Shown here: positions 43,558-53,196 of the stretch, piece after piece | Position numbering within the stretch: the first letter of the stretch is position 1 | Layout: the number at the start of each line of letters is the position of its first letter | From: G963662905 sp963676725 | GTDB lineage: Bacteria > Bacteroidota > Bacteroidia > Bacteroidales > WRLA01 | NCBI GenBank assembly: GCA_963676725.1 | Contig: OY781463.1 | Coordinates: forward strand, 3,534,001-3,598,000 | Length of the DNA: 64,000 nt | Direction of reading: 5' to 3' | Made by a program: the position numbers and the translations under genes | The notes under the pieces: generated by a model | The model's database searches: none | What the model saw: the letters and a program-made list of their open reading frames with translations, nothing else | Told to the model about the DNA's origin: nothing

Positions 43558-44286
43558 ATGAGTTTAAAAAGTATTTTCATTTGCCTTTTTACCACTTTAC
43601 TCTTCAACGCTCCTCTATTAAAAGGGCAGTCTGAACAAGAATCAAGAAATACTGATTCTCCTCAATTCATGTATATTTTAACAAACTCCGGCATGTCTGC
43701 CATTTATATCTCAGATGGTGAGAAAGCAATGCCGGGCGTAAAAGGCAGTCATTATGTAGTGGAGGCTTTCCAACCGGGAACATTGGTTTTTGATGATACA
43801 ATCAGCATTAATTCAGGCTCCTATCGTTTGAATACAATATCAAACCAAATGGAAATCGCTCGCGATGATGACACCAGTGCAATTTCCCGTCCTGATAGGG
43901 TTAATTATATTGATTTTGGCGGCCAGCGGTATATCTTTTATGTGATTAATGATAATGGCACTCCCAGAAAAGTATGGCTTGAAGAGCTTATCAATGATAA
44001 ATCAAAACTCTATCGTTTCTATTATTACTATATAGAAAAAGAATTTCACCGAAAAGCAATGGATGTTGGCACAGGGGAAAAAAGGATAGTACAGGCAAGC
44101 AAATTTTTCTTTCAAACAGCGGATAATCAACCAATGGAGATGCCTAAATACAGGAAAAAAGCCAGTGTATTATTCTCCGGACATGAGAAAGAAATATTGG
44201 ATTTCATGAAGAAAAACAATCTAAAGCCCAATAATAAGGAAGATTTAATACTTATCGTTCAACATTATAACAGCTTATTGGACTAA
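43558..44286 (+). CDS. Secreted protein of unknown function
   Basis: I do not recognise this 242-residue protein. It has a signal peptide (MSLKSIFICLFTTLLFNAPL, cleavage near LLKGQ) and then a mixed beta-rich region with GSHYVVEAFQPGTLVFDDT, YRLNTISNQMEIARDDD and YIDFGGQRYIFYVI, and a helical C-terminus ending KEILDFMKKNNLKPNNKEDL. The last part resembles the short helical tails of periplasmic Bacteroidota proteins that sense or store polysaccharide, but this is not diagnostic. It is monocistronic and its stop overlaps the end of the convergent cheB gene. Confidence 0.75.
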   Translation: MSLKSIFICLFTTLLFNAPLLKGQSEQESRNTDSPQFMYILTNSGMSAIYISDGEKAMPGVKGSHYVVEAFQPGTLVFDDTISINSGSYRLNTISNQMEIARDDDTSAISRPDRVNYIDFGGQRYIFYVINDNGTPRKVWLEELINDKSKLYRFYYYYIEKEFHRKAMDVGTGEKRIVQASKFFFQTADNQPMEMPKYRKKASVLFSGHEKEILDFMKKNNLKPNNKEDLILIVQHYNSLLD

Positions 44287-44861
44287 CGCAGCAATTTATT
44301 CAGTACAGCCGGAATCAATTCCAAATCCAATATATAATCGGGTCGAAAAAGCTTTTGTGCGGATCTTGGCATGGTGTCAACATCAGCCGTTTCAGGATTT
44401 TCAATGATACATTTTCCACCAAACTGATGGATTAGCTTGAGCCCTTTTGCCCCATCATGGTTTGCACCGGTGAGCAAAAGCCCAATAACCTGGCTACCAA
44501 AACTCAGTGCAGCAGATTCAAAAAGAACATCAATGCTTGGTCGTGCAAAATTCACTTTTTGCTCAGTAGATAGGCTGATTGTCATATTGCTCTCTATCAG
44601 AACATGATAATTAGGAGGGGCAATATAAACATGGCCCGGCAAAAGCAATTCTTTTTCTGAAGCTTCCAAAACTGTTAGGGGGCTTTGTCGGTCGAGGAAA
44701 GTAACAAGATAATTTTCAGAGTCTGCGGATATATGTTGCGCAATAACAATAGGGAGTGGGAAATCGGGTTGCAATTGACTTAATATAATTTCATTTGCCT
44801 TCATTCCTCCTGCGGATGAACCAATTACAATAATTCGATATGGCAAGTCCTGATCAGGCAT
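44283..44861 (-). CDS. Stand-alone CheB-type methylesterase
   Basis: This 192-residue protein is a bare CheB catalytic domain without the receiver domain that normally controls it. The Ser-His-Asp triad is visible as S16 in VIGSSAGGM, H43 in IAQHISADS and D136 in TGANHDGAKG. CheB removes methyl groups from glutamate side chains of chemoreceptors or deamidates glutamines. It is the last gene of a five-gene signalling operon and its start overlaps cheR by 8 bp. No chemoreceptor is encoded nearby, so its target is an open question; the kinase at 47327 is a candidate by proximity only. Confidence 0.9.
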   Translation of the reverse strand: MPDQDLPYRIIVIGSSAGGMKANEIILSQLQPDFPLPIVIAQHISADSENYLVTFLDRQSPLTVLEASEKELLLPGHVYIAPPNYHVLIESNMTISLSTEQKVNFARPSIDVLFESAALSFGSQVIGLLLTGANHDGAKGLKLIHQFGGKCIIENPETADVDTMPRSAQKLFRPDYILDLELIPAVLNKLLR

Positions 44862-45702
44862 TATAATTTTTCATATAAATTTTTTCAGTCTTATTGATGA
44901 CTGTATATTTCTCAAAAGGCTCAGAGAACTGAAGCGTTTCTTTTGATCCCAGGCACAAAATCCCTCCCGGTATTAAACTGTCCGTCAACAGATTAAGTAC
45001 TCTGTTTTGCAATTCTTTATTAAAATAGATTAAAACATTGCGGCAAATTACCATATTCACCTCAGCAAACACAGAATCAGTAACAAGGTTGTGGTCAGCG
45101 AAAACCATATTCTTCTTCAGTGAGCTATTCATAATCACAGAATTATACTTTGCTGTATAATAATCAGAAAAAGATTCTTTTCCCCCTGAGAGTTGATAAT
45201 TACGAGTAAACTCCTGAATATGACCGACATCATATATACCATCGCGGGAATTTCGCAGCACACGTTGGTTAAAATCGGTTCCATAAATCTGTGTACGATC
45301 CAGCAAACCCTCTTCTTTTAAAAGAATTGCCATACTATAGACTTCCTCTCCCGTGCTGCAGCCTGCATGCCAAATTTTTATAAATGGATATGTCTTTAAA
45401 AGCGAAACCACTTCATTTCTAACCGCTTTATAAAAATCAGGATCACGGAACATTTGCGTTACATTAATGGATAAATCCTGCAGTACCAGATCAATAAATG
45501 GTTTTTCATGCAAGACTTTATGCTGCAATTCCGAAACACTTTTCAATCCTGATGAAGAAATCCGATGCACGATACGCCTTTTTATATGCGCTTTTGAATA
45601 CTGTCGGAAATCATAGCCATACTTTTGATAGATTGCCTCCAATAAAAGGTTCACTTCAATATCTAAAGTATCTCGATAGTCGTCGCTTAGTTCATTATTC
45701 AT
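44854..45702 (-). CDS. CheR-type protein-glutamate methyltransferase
   Basis: This 282-residue protein has the CheR layout: an N-terminal helical domain (LLEAIYQKYGYDFRQYSKAH, KRRIVHRI) and a SAM-binding domain with IWHAGCSTGEEVYSMAILL (about residues 109-127), IYGTDFNQRVLRNSRDG, VNMVICRNVLIYFNKE and GGILCLGSKETL. It uses S-adenosylmethionine to methylate receptor glutamates. It sits 14 bp after the third hybrid kinase and overlaps cheB. It lacks the TPR extension seen in some CheR proteins. Confidence 0.93.
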   Translation of the reverse strand: MNNELSDDYRDTLDIEVNLLLEAIYQKYGYDFRQYSKAHIKRRIVHRISSSGLKSVSELQHKVLHEKPFIDLVLQDLSINVTQMFRDPDFYKAVRNEVVSLLKTYPFIKIWHAGCSTGEEVYSMAILLKEEGLLDRTQIYGTDFNQRVLRNSRDGIYDVGHIQEFTRNYQLSGGKESFSDYYTAKYNSVIMNSSLKKNMVFADHNLVTDSVFAEVNMVICRNVLIYFNKELQNRVLNLLTDSLIPGGILCLGSKETLQFSEPFEKYTVINKTEKIYMKNYNA

Positions 45703-45716
45703 ACCAACTTATCTTA

Positions 45717-47312
45717 TCAAAATATACGAATCAATTCCGATTTCTTAAACGGTTTACTTATATAATCATCCATCCCGGCTTCAATACACCTGTCCCTATC
45801 CGATTTCATTGCATTTGCTGTCATAGCAACTATTTTTACAGGGGACGCTTTTTTATCTTTTTGATGCTGTCTTATAATTCTTGTTGCTTCAAAGCCATCC
45901 ATAACAGGCATTTGAATATCCATAAAAATAAGGTCGTAGGCGTTTTTAAGATGCATCTCTACCGCCTCTTTTCCATTTTCGGCCAAAGCACAATCCAAGC
46001 CTAAACTCTTCAGCAAATGAATTGCCACTTTCTGATTAATTTTATTATCCTCAGCAAGTAAAACCTTTGGCTGCCAGCTTTTTATTTGGTCTAGATAACC
46101 TTCTTCCCGATTTTGTTCCTGCTCAATGGGCCTTTCTCCTACTTCTAATGCAATACGAAACCAAAATTCCGAGCCTTTATCCAATTCGCTCTCTAGGCCA
46201 ATCTCTCCATTCATCAATTTAACAAGGTTTTTTGAAATAGCCAATCCTAATCCGCTTCCTCCAAATTTTCGGGTTGTGGAAGCATCTGCCTGGCTAAAAA
46301 CCTTAAATAATTTGCCCTTATTTTCTTTAGAAATCCCGATACCGGTATCCTGAACACTAAAATAAAGAGAAGCAACATTCTCCTCTATCTTCTCAAGGCT
46401 TAAGCTTACTTTTACGCTGCCTTTGGATGTAAACTTAATTGCATTACTGGCAAGGTTAAGCAATATTTGTTTAATCCTGAAAGGGTCACCTTTAAGAAAA
46501 TGCGGGACATCCTCATTTGTGTGCACACTAAATTCGAGTGCTTTTTCATCAGCTTTTAAGCGAAGGATATGAGCAGTATCCTGAATGCAATTTCTAATAT
46601 CAAAGTCTAATTTTTCAAGCACAACCTGACCTGATTCGATCTTGGAGAAATCAAGGATATCGTTAATAATACACAGAAGGCTATCGCTGCTCAGGTGTAT
46701 CGTTTTTACAATATCTTCCTGTTCTTGAGACAGAATTGTTGATTCCAAAACGCTAAGCATTCCTACGATTCCATTTAAAGGGGTACGAATTTCATGCGAC
46801 ATATTTGCCAGAAAGGCTGATTTGGATTCGGTAGCAGATTCTGCCCTATTTTTTTCATAGAGCAATCTTTCGTTGGTCTCTTTAAGTTCAACAGTACGTT
46901 GTTCCACCATTTCTTCAAGGTGCCTACGATAATTATAGAGCTCCAAAAAAACCTTAACTTTACCATGAAGCACTTCAGGGACAATGGGCTTAACAATAAA
47001 ATCAACAGCACCGGATTCTATCCCTTTTTTTACATGAAACTCTTCTTTATAAATAGCTGAAACATATATAATTGGAAGATTTTGTGTTCGTTTCAGTTTT
47101 CGAATATACTGAACAGTTTCATAGCCGTCCATTTCGGGCATTTGAATATCGATAATTGCAAGGGCATAATCGTTCTCCAACACTAATGAAAGGGCATCGT
47201 TTCCGGAAGTAGCCCGATCGAAGCCCACATCAAGCTCAGAAAGGATAGCCTCCAAAGTCAGAAGGTTCTCTATTTTATCGTCAACGATTAATATTTTTGC
47301 TTTGGCAGCCAT
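45717..47312 (-). CDS. Hybrid histidine kinase: receiver-HisKA-HATPase-receiver
   Basis: This 531-residue soluble kinase has a receiver domain first (residues 5-125; ILIVDDKIENLL, phospho-Asp D55 in IIDIQMPEMDGYE, VKP), a coiled linker, the dimerisation/phosphoacceptor domain with H173 in MSHEIRTPLNGIVGML, the ATPase with NAIKFTS, DTGIGIS and GSGLGLAIS, and a second receiver at the C-terminus (LLAEDNKINQKVAI, IFMDIQMPVMDGFEA, SKPF). There is no membrane segment or sensor domain, so it may take its input by phosphotransfer to the N-terminal receiver. The end is abrupt: the last residues after SKPF are only KKSELIRIF, so the final helix of the second receiver is short. Third gene of the operon, 14 bp after the large kinase. 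Confidence 0.94.
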   Translation of the reverse strand: MAAKAKILIVDDKIENLLTLEAILSELDVGFDRATSGNDALSLVLENDYALAIIDIQMPEMDGYETVQYIRKLKRTQNLPIIYVSAIYKEEFHVKKGIESGAVDFIVKPIVPEVLHGKVKVFLELYNYRRHLEEMVEQRTVELKETNERLLYEKNRAESATESKSAFLANMSHEIRTPLNGIVGMLSVLESTILSQEQEDIVKTIHLSSDSLLCIINDILDFSKIESGQVVLEKLDFDIRNCIQDTAHILRLKADEKALEFSVHTNEDVPHFLKGDPFRIKQILLNLASNAIKFTSKGSVKVSLSLEKIEENVASLYFSVQDTGIGISKENKGKLFKVFSQADASTTRKFGGSGLGLAISKNLVKLMNGEIGLESELDKGSEFWFRIALEVGERPIEQEQNREEGYLDQIKSWQPKVLLAEDNKINQKVAIHLLKSLGLDCALAENGKEAVEMHLKNAYDLIFMDIQMPVMDGFEATRIIRQHQKDKKASPVKIVAMTANAMKSDRDRCIEAGMDDYISKPFKKSELIRIF

Positions 47313-47326
47313 TCTTTGCGCATTAA

Positions 47327-50300
47327 TTATTTATACAACCAAACTCTAAGAAGTGAAACCAATTTATCGCTGTCAACAGGTTTCGACAAATAATCGTTTG
47401 CCCCAGCAGCAATACATTTATTTCGATCATCCTTCATGGCTTTAGCCGTTAGGGCAATTATGGGGATTTTCTTAAAAGCATCCATTTTCCTGATTCGCTG
47501 CATCGCCTCATAACCGTCCATTTCAGGCATCATAATATCCATCAGCACTAGATCAATTTCCGGCTGGGCCTGAAGTTTTTCGATCCCCTCGCGTCCATTA
47601 CGGCCTACAATGATATTCATACCTTTCTCTTCTAGAACACTTGAAAGGGCAAAAACATTCCGCATATCATCATCCACAACCAGCACCAGTTTATCTTTTA
47701 AAATTTCTTCCTTATCGTGATGGACACGGTGAAGAATTTTCTGCTTTTCCTCCGGTAACTGAGCCTCAACCCTATGCAAGAACAGAGTTGTTTCGCTCAG
47801 TAATCGTTCTGGCGATTTAACCCCTTTAATAATAATTGAATCAGCATACTTTTGCAAGCGCTCTTCTTCCTGACGGGAAAGATCTTTACCCGTATAAATA
47901 ATTACCGGAAGACGCTGAGCATCTTTGTTTTTACGGATTTTTTCGAGCAAATCGAAACCGGACATATCGCGCAGTCCAAGATCAAGAATAACACAATCGA
48001 AGCTTTCCTTGGCGAGCATTTCGCATGCCTCCTTACCACTGGCAACCGGAACAGATTGCACATCTTGTCCACCGATTAGCTCAACAATGCTATTCCTCAT
48101 AATCTCGTCATCCTCAACGATTAATAATTTTTTCACAGGATGAGCGACCATTTTTTCAATACGATTAAACACCTCATTTAAGGTTTCTAGGTTTACGGGT
48201 TTTGATAAAAAGCCAATTGCACCCATTTTTAGGGCATCCATTGGTTTATCAGCGCCCGAAATAAAATGTACAGGTATATGGCGGGTTTGGGGGTTTTCTT
48301 TCAATCGATCCATCACTTCCCAGCCATCAATTCCGGGCAAACCGACATCCAACAAAATTGCATCGGGCTGATAATAATCAGCATAGTGCAAACCTTTTTC
48401 GCCATCGGCAGAAACAAGTGTATCGAAACCTTTGTCACGAGCCAGACCATCAAGTACGGAAGAAAAATCGGCATCGTCCTCAATAATTAGAATCAGGTTG
48501 GCATTTTTCGATGATCTCGGGTTTTCAGCTAAAGGCTCAACCTCATTTGCAGCCCTTTGCACTTGTTCACTTGCTTTTTCCTTTGGCTTTGATAGTTTGG
48601 GCGTCTGTCGTTCCGGCTCATTTTCTATCTGCAATAAATTCCCTTCCAGTTTTAAAGGAACAAAAAGGATAAATTCGGAGCCTTCTCCCTCAACACTTTT
48701 CAGTTGTATCTCTCCTTTAAGCAGTTCAGCGAAACTTCGCGAAATAGTTAAACCCAAGCCTGTGCCTCCAAAACGCCTAGATGTTGTACCATCCACTTGC
48801 TGAAAGGCTTCAAAAACCACCCTTAATTTATCTTTTGGGATACCTATTCCTGTATCTTTTACAGAAAAGCCCACGCATTGTTCCGCTGCCAATTTTATTG
48901 ATTTGAATTTCTGATCAGATGATGGCTTAAAAACATCAATCTTTACTTCTCCATCAGAAGTAAATTTCAAAGCATTAGAGCAAAAATTACGTAGTATTTG
49001 CTGCAAGCGCCCACTATCGGTAACAATATAATCGGGCAATCCTTCGCCAATATGTGTTTTAAACTTCAAATTTTTATCCTCTGCAATTGGCAAAAACACC
49101 TGTTCCAGATTGCTCATAATTTCCCCAAAAGAGATTTTTTCAAGCGAGAGGTCCAGTTTTCCTGCTTCAACTTTGCTCAGGTCAAGAATTTCATTGATCA
49201 GATTCAGCAAATCTGTTCCTGAGGATTTTATGGTAGAGGCATATTCCACTTGCTTGTTCGAAAGGTTATTGTCTTTATTTCCGGCAAGTAATTGAGAAAG
49301 CACCAATATACTATTGAGAGGCGTTCTCAGTTCATGCGACATATTCGCCAGAAACTCTGATTTATACTTACTTGCAAGCTCCAATTCTTTTGCTTTTTGT
49401 CCAATATCTTCTGTAGCTTGCTCTAGGGCATCATTCTTCCGTTTAATATCATTTCTCTGTTTTTCGAGCTCACGGGTTCGTTCCTGAAGTTCTTCATTGG
49501 TTACACGAAGTTCTTCTTGCTGGGTTTGAAGCGATCCTTCCGATTCTTTCAATGCTTTCGTTTGCTCTTCGAGTTCTTCGTTCGACTGTCGCAATTCTTC
49601 TTGTTGCGCCTGAAGCTCCTGAGCCTGTTCTTGAGTTTTATGCAAGAGAACCGCCATGCGTGTCGAGGCAAGGGAAACATTAATGGCAATACCAATAGTA
49701 TTCAATGCTTCCCGAAGGAATTCAAGTTTCTGTTCCGAAAATTCTTCCAGCGAACCCATTTCAACAACCCCAATCAATTTATTCTCAAATAAAATAGGGG
49801 CAATAAGCAGAAAGCGCGGCGGTAAATTCCCTGTTGCAGAACGGATTCTGGAATAATCTTCAGGGAGCTTACTCAATGTAATCATTTGCTTTTCCTTGGC
49901 CACCTGACCAACAAGACCTTCACCAAGAGCAAAATGCCCTGCCATTTCTTTTCGGTTTGTAAAAGCATAGCTTGATGTTAATCTGAGCAGGTTTTGTTCT
50001 TCATCAAACAGATATAAAACACCTACCAGGCCATCAAGGTATTTAGTAATAAAAGAAATGATATCGCTAGTAAGGAGTTCCACATCCTGACTTCCCCTCA
50101 TTTTTTCATTTAGGCTATTCAAACCCGATTTAAGCCAATCCAGTTTTTTATCATTTTCGGAAGCCACTTTCAAAGATTCGCTCATCTTGTTCAATGCGAT
50201 GGACAGATCATCCTCTTTAGATTTTGGCTGCAATACGGTTTGAAAATTACCTGCGGCAATATCTTTTGTATGGTTGATGACTTCTTTCAGATTATGCTGC

Positions 50301-51127
50301 ATGCCCCGAAAGGAATCGGCTAAATGGCCCAGCTCATCTTTTGCATGTAAATGAATTTCTTTATTTACGCTTCCTTTTGCAATAGCATCTATACTCTCTG
50401 TCAGTTCTTGCATTGGTTTAGTGATAATGCTGCTGATATAAAATGTAAGCAAATACACTATTAAGCTTAAAATAATGATCAATAATACAATAACCCAAAT
50501 AAGAATTTGATTGACGAACTGATTGATTTTATTAATAACCCCTGCAAATTCTTCTTCCATATGGGTTACGGCAATAACTGCTTGATTATATTCTTCCAAT
50601 TTTTGTTCACTCGGATTTTCGATATAATCAAGCATAAGGCTACGTACCTCTGTGGCTTTCTCCAGTCCGGCTGCAGCCACGCCCATCCCTTTAATAAGAT
50701 CTTCTGTGCCTAGTTTTAGCATCAACCGAAGCCTCTCCGTTAAAAAATCATAATCCTTGTCGCTTTCAACAGCTCCATTAAAGGCTGCGACAACCAACTC
50801 ATGAATTTCGCGATCAGAAGCGGTTTTATACACCTCCTGCAATTCCTTAAAAGCCCCGGCCCGAACGTTTGACTGATCGAGCAGCCTTAGTGATTCTTTA
50901 AGGATTTCGGGTTTCCTATTATTCAGGTAGCGATAAAACTCTTGCGATGAAGAATGAAATTCTACATTATGCAGACGTTCGGCTTTCAAAATGAAAGAAA
51001 CAACACTTCCGGTTTGAAAAAGATAGTTTGCCACAAATCCAAACAATAAGATACTAATTAGAGCAACTATTGTTATTAACAATATTTTATACCGAATCCT
51101 GAGGTTTTGTATCCATTTTTTAATCAT
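47327..51127 (-). CDS. Large hybrid histidine kinase: TM-HAMP-GAF-HisKA-HATPase-3 receivers
   Basis: This is a 1266-residue membrane sensor kinase. TM1 is at about residues 16-38, a helical periplasmic domain at 40-203, TM2 at 207-230, HAMP at 231-285 with a second HAMP-like helix pair to about 325, a GAF domain at 345-485, and a coiled coil at 490-590 containing two copies of a LQxQQEELRxxNEEL unit. H598 lies in MSHELRTPLNSI; the ATPase has NALKFTS, DTGIGIP and GGTGLGLTIS. Three receivers follow with phospho-Asp at D927, D1049 and D1197; the second has GLRDMSGF in place of the usual MPxMDG. The helical periplasmic domain and HAMP resemble chemoreceptor architecture, which may relate to CheR/CheB in the same operon. 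No Hpt domain is present. Confidence 0.95.
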   Translation of the reverse strand: MIKKWIQNLRIRYKILLITIVALISILLFGFVANYLFQTGSVVSFILKAERLHNVEFHSSSQEFYRYLNNRKPEILKESLRLLDQSNVRAGAFKELQEVYKTASDREIHELVVAAFNGAVESDKDYDFLTERLRLMLKLGTEDLIKGMGVAAAGLEKATEVRSLMLDYIENPSEQKLEEYNQAVIAVTHMEEEFAGVINKINQFVNQILIWVIVLLIIILSLIVYLLTFYISSIITKPMQELTESIDAIAKGSVNKEIHLHAKDELGHLADSFRGMQHNLKEVINHTKDIAAGNFQTVLQPKSKEDDLSIALNKMSESLKVASENDKKLDWLKSGLNSLNEKMRGSQDVELLTSDIISFITKYLDGLVGVLYLFDEEQNLLRLTSSYAFTNRKEMAGHFALGEGLVGQVAKEKQMITLSKLPEDYSRIRSATGNLPPRFLLIAPILFENKLIGVVEMGSLEEFSEQKLEFLREALNTIGIAINVSLASTRMAVLLHKTQEQAQELQAQQEELRQSNEELEEQTKALKESEGSLQTQQEELRVTNEELQERTRELEKQRNDIKRKNDALEQATEDIGQKAKELELASKYKSEFLANMSHELRTPLNSILVLSQLLAGNKDNNLSNKQVEYASTIKSSGTDLLNLINEILDLSKVEAGKLDLSLEKISFGEIMSNLEQVFLPIAEDKNLKFKTHIGEGLPDYIVTDSGRLQQILRNFCSNALKFTSDGEVKIDVFKPSSDQKFKSIKLAAEQCVGFSVKDTGIGIPKDKLRVVFEAFQQVDGTTSRRFGGTGLGLTISRSFAELLKGEIQLKSVEGEGSEFILFVPLKLEGNLLQIENEPERQTPKLSKPKEKASEQVQRAANEVEPLAENPRSSKNANLILIIEDDADFSSVLDGLARDKGFDTLVSADGEKGLHYADYYQPDAILLDVGLPGIDGWEVMDRLKENPQTRHIPVHFISGADKPMDALKMGAIGFLSKPVNLETLNEVFNRIEKMVAHPVKKLLIVEDDEIMRNSIVELIGGQDVQSVPVASGKEACEMLAKESFDCVILDLGLRDMSGFDLLEKIRKNKDAQRLPVIIYTGKDLSRQEEERLQKYADSIIIKGVKSPERLLSETTLFLHRVEAQLPEEKQKILHRVHHDKEEILKDKLVLVVDDDMRNVFALSSVLEEKGMNIIVGRNGREGIEKLQAQPEIDLVLMDIMMPEMDGYEAMQRIRKMDAFKKIPIIALTAKAMKDDRNKCIAAGANDYLSKPVDSDKLVSLLRVWLYK

Positions 51128-51148
51128 AAGAATTGTTTTTCTGTTCTC

Positions 51149-53173
51149 CTATTTTTCAATAAAGTCTATAATAGTAGCATAAAGATGCTGTGGTTTAAAA
51201 GGTTTTGTGATATGCGCATCCATTCCGGCTTCCAGGATCCGTTCTGTATCGCCTTTCATGGCATGAGCTGTCATTGCAAGTACCGGGGTTCTCTTTCCTG
51301 TTCCTTGTTCGAAAGCCCTTATTTTCTTTGTCGCCTCAAAACCGTCCATTTCGGGCATTTGGATATCCATTAATACAATATCAAACTCATTTTCCCGATA
51401 AAGGTCATAGGCTTCCTGGCCATTTTCAGCAGTGGTAACGATCCAGCCTTTTCTTCCCAAAAATCCTACTGCAATTTTTCGATTAATAATCTGGTCCTCA
51501 GCAAGAAGGATTCTATATGGTTTCTCAACACCATCATTCTCTGTATTTATTGATGCCTCAATAATTCCGCCGCCAAGCATCCTTCCAAAAAACAAGCGCA
51601 ACAACTGAGGCCATAATGGTTTCATCAATAATTGATTAATACCTATTTTTTTAAAATATTCATTTCGGGTAATGATATGGTTATTGGTCATTAATACCAA
51701 TGACATTAATTTACGTTTCTGTGAAACAAGGGTGCTATTATAATTTTCGAGCTTACTCAATACAGCATCTTCGTTTGAATGTTCACAACCAACAATCAGG
51801 CAATTAAACCCTTCCTTTTCCTTTGAGGCAATAAATGATGCCTCCAAAGAATTAATACGTTCAAAATCAGCCTTATAAAAAGTCATAAAGGATTGAATCA
51901 CCAGATAGCTGTGCTCTTCTTCTTCATAGATAAGAAAGCGCCTATTATTAAACTCCGATGGCAAAGTCTCGGGTGTTGTTTTTCTCCCTTTTTTAAATTT
52001 TAGTGTAAAATGAAAATCACAACCATCTCCATGCTTGCTTTCCACACCAATATCGCCACCCATCATACCAACCAATTGGCGGCTAATAGACAAGCCCAGT
52101 CCTGTGCCCCCATATTTTCTGGATGTGGACACATTCAATTGACTAAACGTTTCAAAAAGTTGATCGAGTTTGTCATCCGGAATGCCAATTCCTGTATCCT
52201 TTACACTAAAACGAAGTTTTATACTATCCGATGTTTCTTCGACGACAGTAATACTAAGAATAATGCTTCCATGTTCTGTAAATTTTGCCGCATTCCCCAA
52301 TAAATTCACTAAAACTTGCCGTAATCGAAGAGGGTCACCAATTACAGAATCATGCAGATTATCAGGGATATGCACATAAAAGCCCAAATCCTTCTCAAAG
52401 ATTTTTACCGACAATAGTTTTATAATCTTATCAATAACCTGATTGACACTAAAAGGAATGGATTCCAAGCTAATTTTGTCTGCTTCAATTTTTGAAATAT
52501 CAAGTATTTCATTAATAATTTCGAGAAGAGACTCCCCGGAATATTTTATGTCTTTGATTTGTTCTTTTTGATTTTCAGTCAGTTCATCCATCAACACCAA
52601 ATCGGCCATGCCAATAATGCCATTAAGTGGTGTGCGGATTTCATGGCTCATATTTGCGAGGAAGGAACTTTTTGCCCGGGTGGCATTTTCAGCAATTTGT
52701 TTCGCTTTTTCCATTTCTGCCAAGGCTTCTTTAAGACGGGCAGTGGTTCTCTTTATTTCTTCTTGTTGTTTGAAAAAATTAATAAAGGCGTTTATTTTGC
52801 TGCGCAACACCTCCATATCCAGGGGTTTATAAAGATAATCAACAGCACCTGCTTCATAGCCCCTAAAAATATGCTTTCGTTCTTTACTAATGGCTGTAAT
52901 AAAAATAATAGGAATTTCTCTAGTTCGCGGGTTGCTTCGCATTATTTCCGCCACCTCAAAACCATCCATACCAGGCATTTGCACATCAAGAAGCACAAGG
53001 GAAAAAGTATGCTCAAGCATCAACCCCAGTGCCTCATTCCCTGAAAGCGCTTTATGTACGTTTAATTCCGTATTATCGATAATAGCCTCAAGTGTCAAAA
53101 GGTTTTCAGGCCGATCATCCACAATCAGGACATTATAATTTTCCTTTTGTTCAGGATTCTTTTCCCATCCCAT
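51149..53173 (-). CDS. Hybrid histidine kinase with internal pseudo-receiver
   Basis: This 674-residue soluble kinase is the first gene of the signalling operon. Receiver 1 (residues 13-130) has VLIVDDRPENLL and D63 in LLDVQMPGMDGFE. HisKA has H177 in MSHEIRTPLNGIIGMA, and the ATPase has NAAKFTE, DTGIGIP and GGTGLGLSIS. Residues 409-525 have the spacing of a receiver but not its active site: the phospho-Asp position reads LIVGCEHSN, while the Lys near MKPLW (K517) remains. A functional receiver ends the protein (D602 in MDIQMPEMDGFEA, ITKPF). Its plan matches the kinase at 45717 plus the extra pseudo-receiver, suggesting duplication within the operon. 21 bp separate it from the large kinase. 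Confidence 0.94.
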   Translation of the reverse strand: MGWEKNPEQKENYNVLIVDDRPENLLTLEAIIDNTELNVHKALSGNEALGLMLEHTFSLVLLDVQMPGMDGFEVAEIMRSNPRTREIPIIFITAISKERKHIFRGYEAGAVDYLYKPLDMEVLRSKINAFINFFKQQEEIKRTTARLKEALAEMEKAKQIAENATRAKSSFLANMSHEIRTPLNGIIGMADLVLMDELTENQKEQIKDIKYSGESLLEIINEILDISKIEADKISLESIPFSVNQVIDKIIKLLSVKIFEKDLGFYVHIPDNLHDSVIGDPLRLRQVLVNLLGNAAKFTEHGSIILSITVVEETSDSIKLRFSVKDTGIGIPDDKLDQLFETFSQLNVSTSRKYGGTGLGLSISRQLVGMMGGDIGVESKHGDGCDFHFTLKFKKGRKTTPETLPSEFNNRRFLIYEEEEHSYLVIQSFMTFYKADFERINSLEASFIASKEKEGFNCLIVGCEHSNEDAVLSKLENYNSTLVSQKRKLMSLVLMTNNHIITRNEYFKKIGINQLLMKPLWPQLLRLFFGRMLGGGIIEASINTENDGVEKPYRILLAEDQIINRKIAVGFLGRKGWIVTTAENGQEAYDLYRENEFDIVLMDIQMPEMDGFEATKKIRAFEQGTGKRTPVLAMTAHAMKGDTERILEAGMDAHITKPFKPQHLYATIIDFIEK

Positions 53174-53196
53174 AATTCATCTCTTTCGAAGGTTCT

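Noticed and set aside
43558..44286. Secreted protein as part of the CheB/CheR operon
   Set aside because: It is on the opposite strand and convergent, with its own predicted promoter; only the ends overlap.
45498..46004. 168-codon plus-strand ORF
   Set aside because: It overlaps cheR and the third kinase on the opposite strand, crossing their junction. The composition (many His, Phe, Tyr) is typical of a shadow frame.
52559..53044. 161-codon plus-strand ORF
   Set aside because: Antisense to the first hybrid kinase, whose domains are unmistakable; no recognisable motif in the plus-strand frame.
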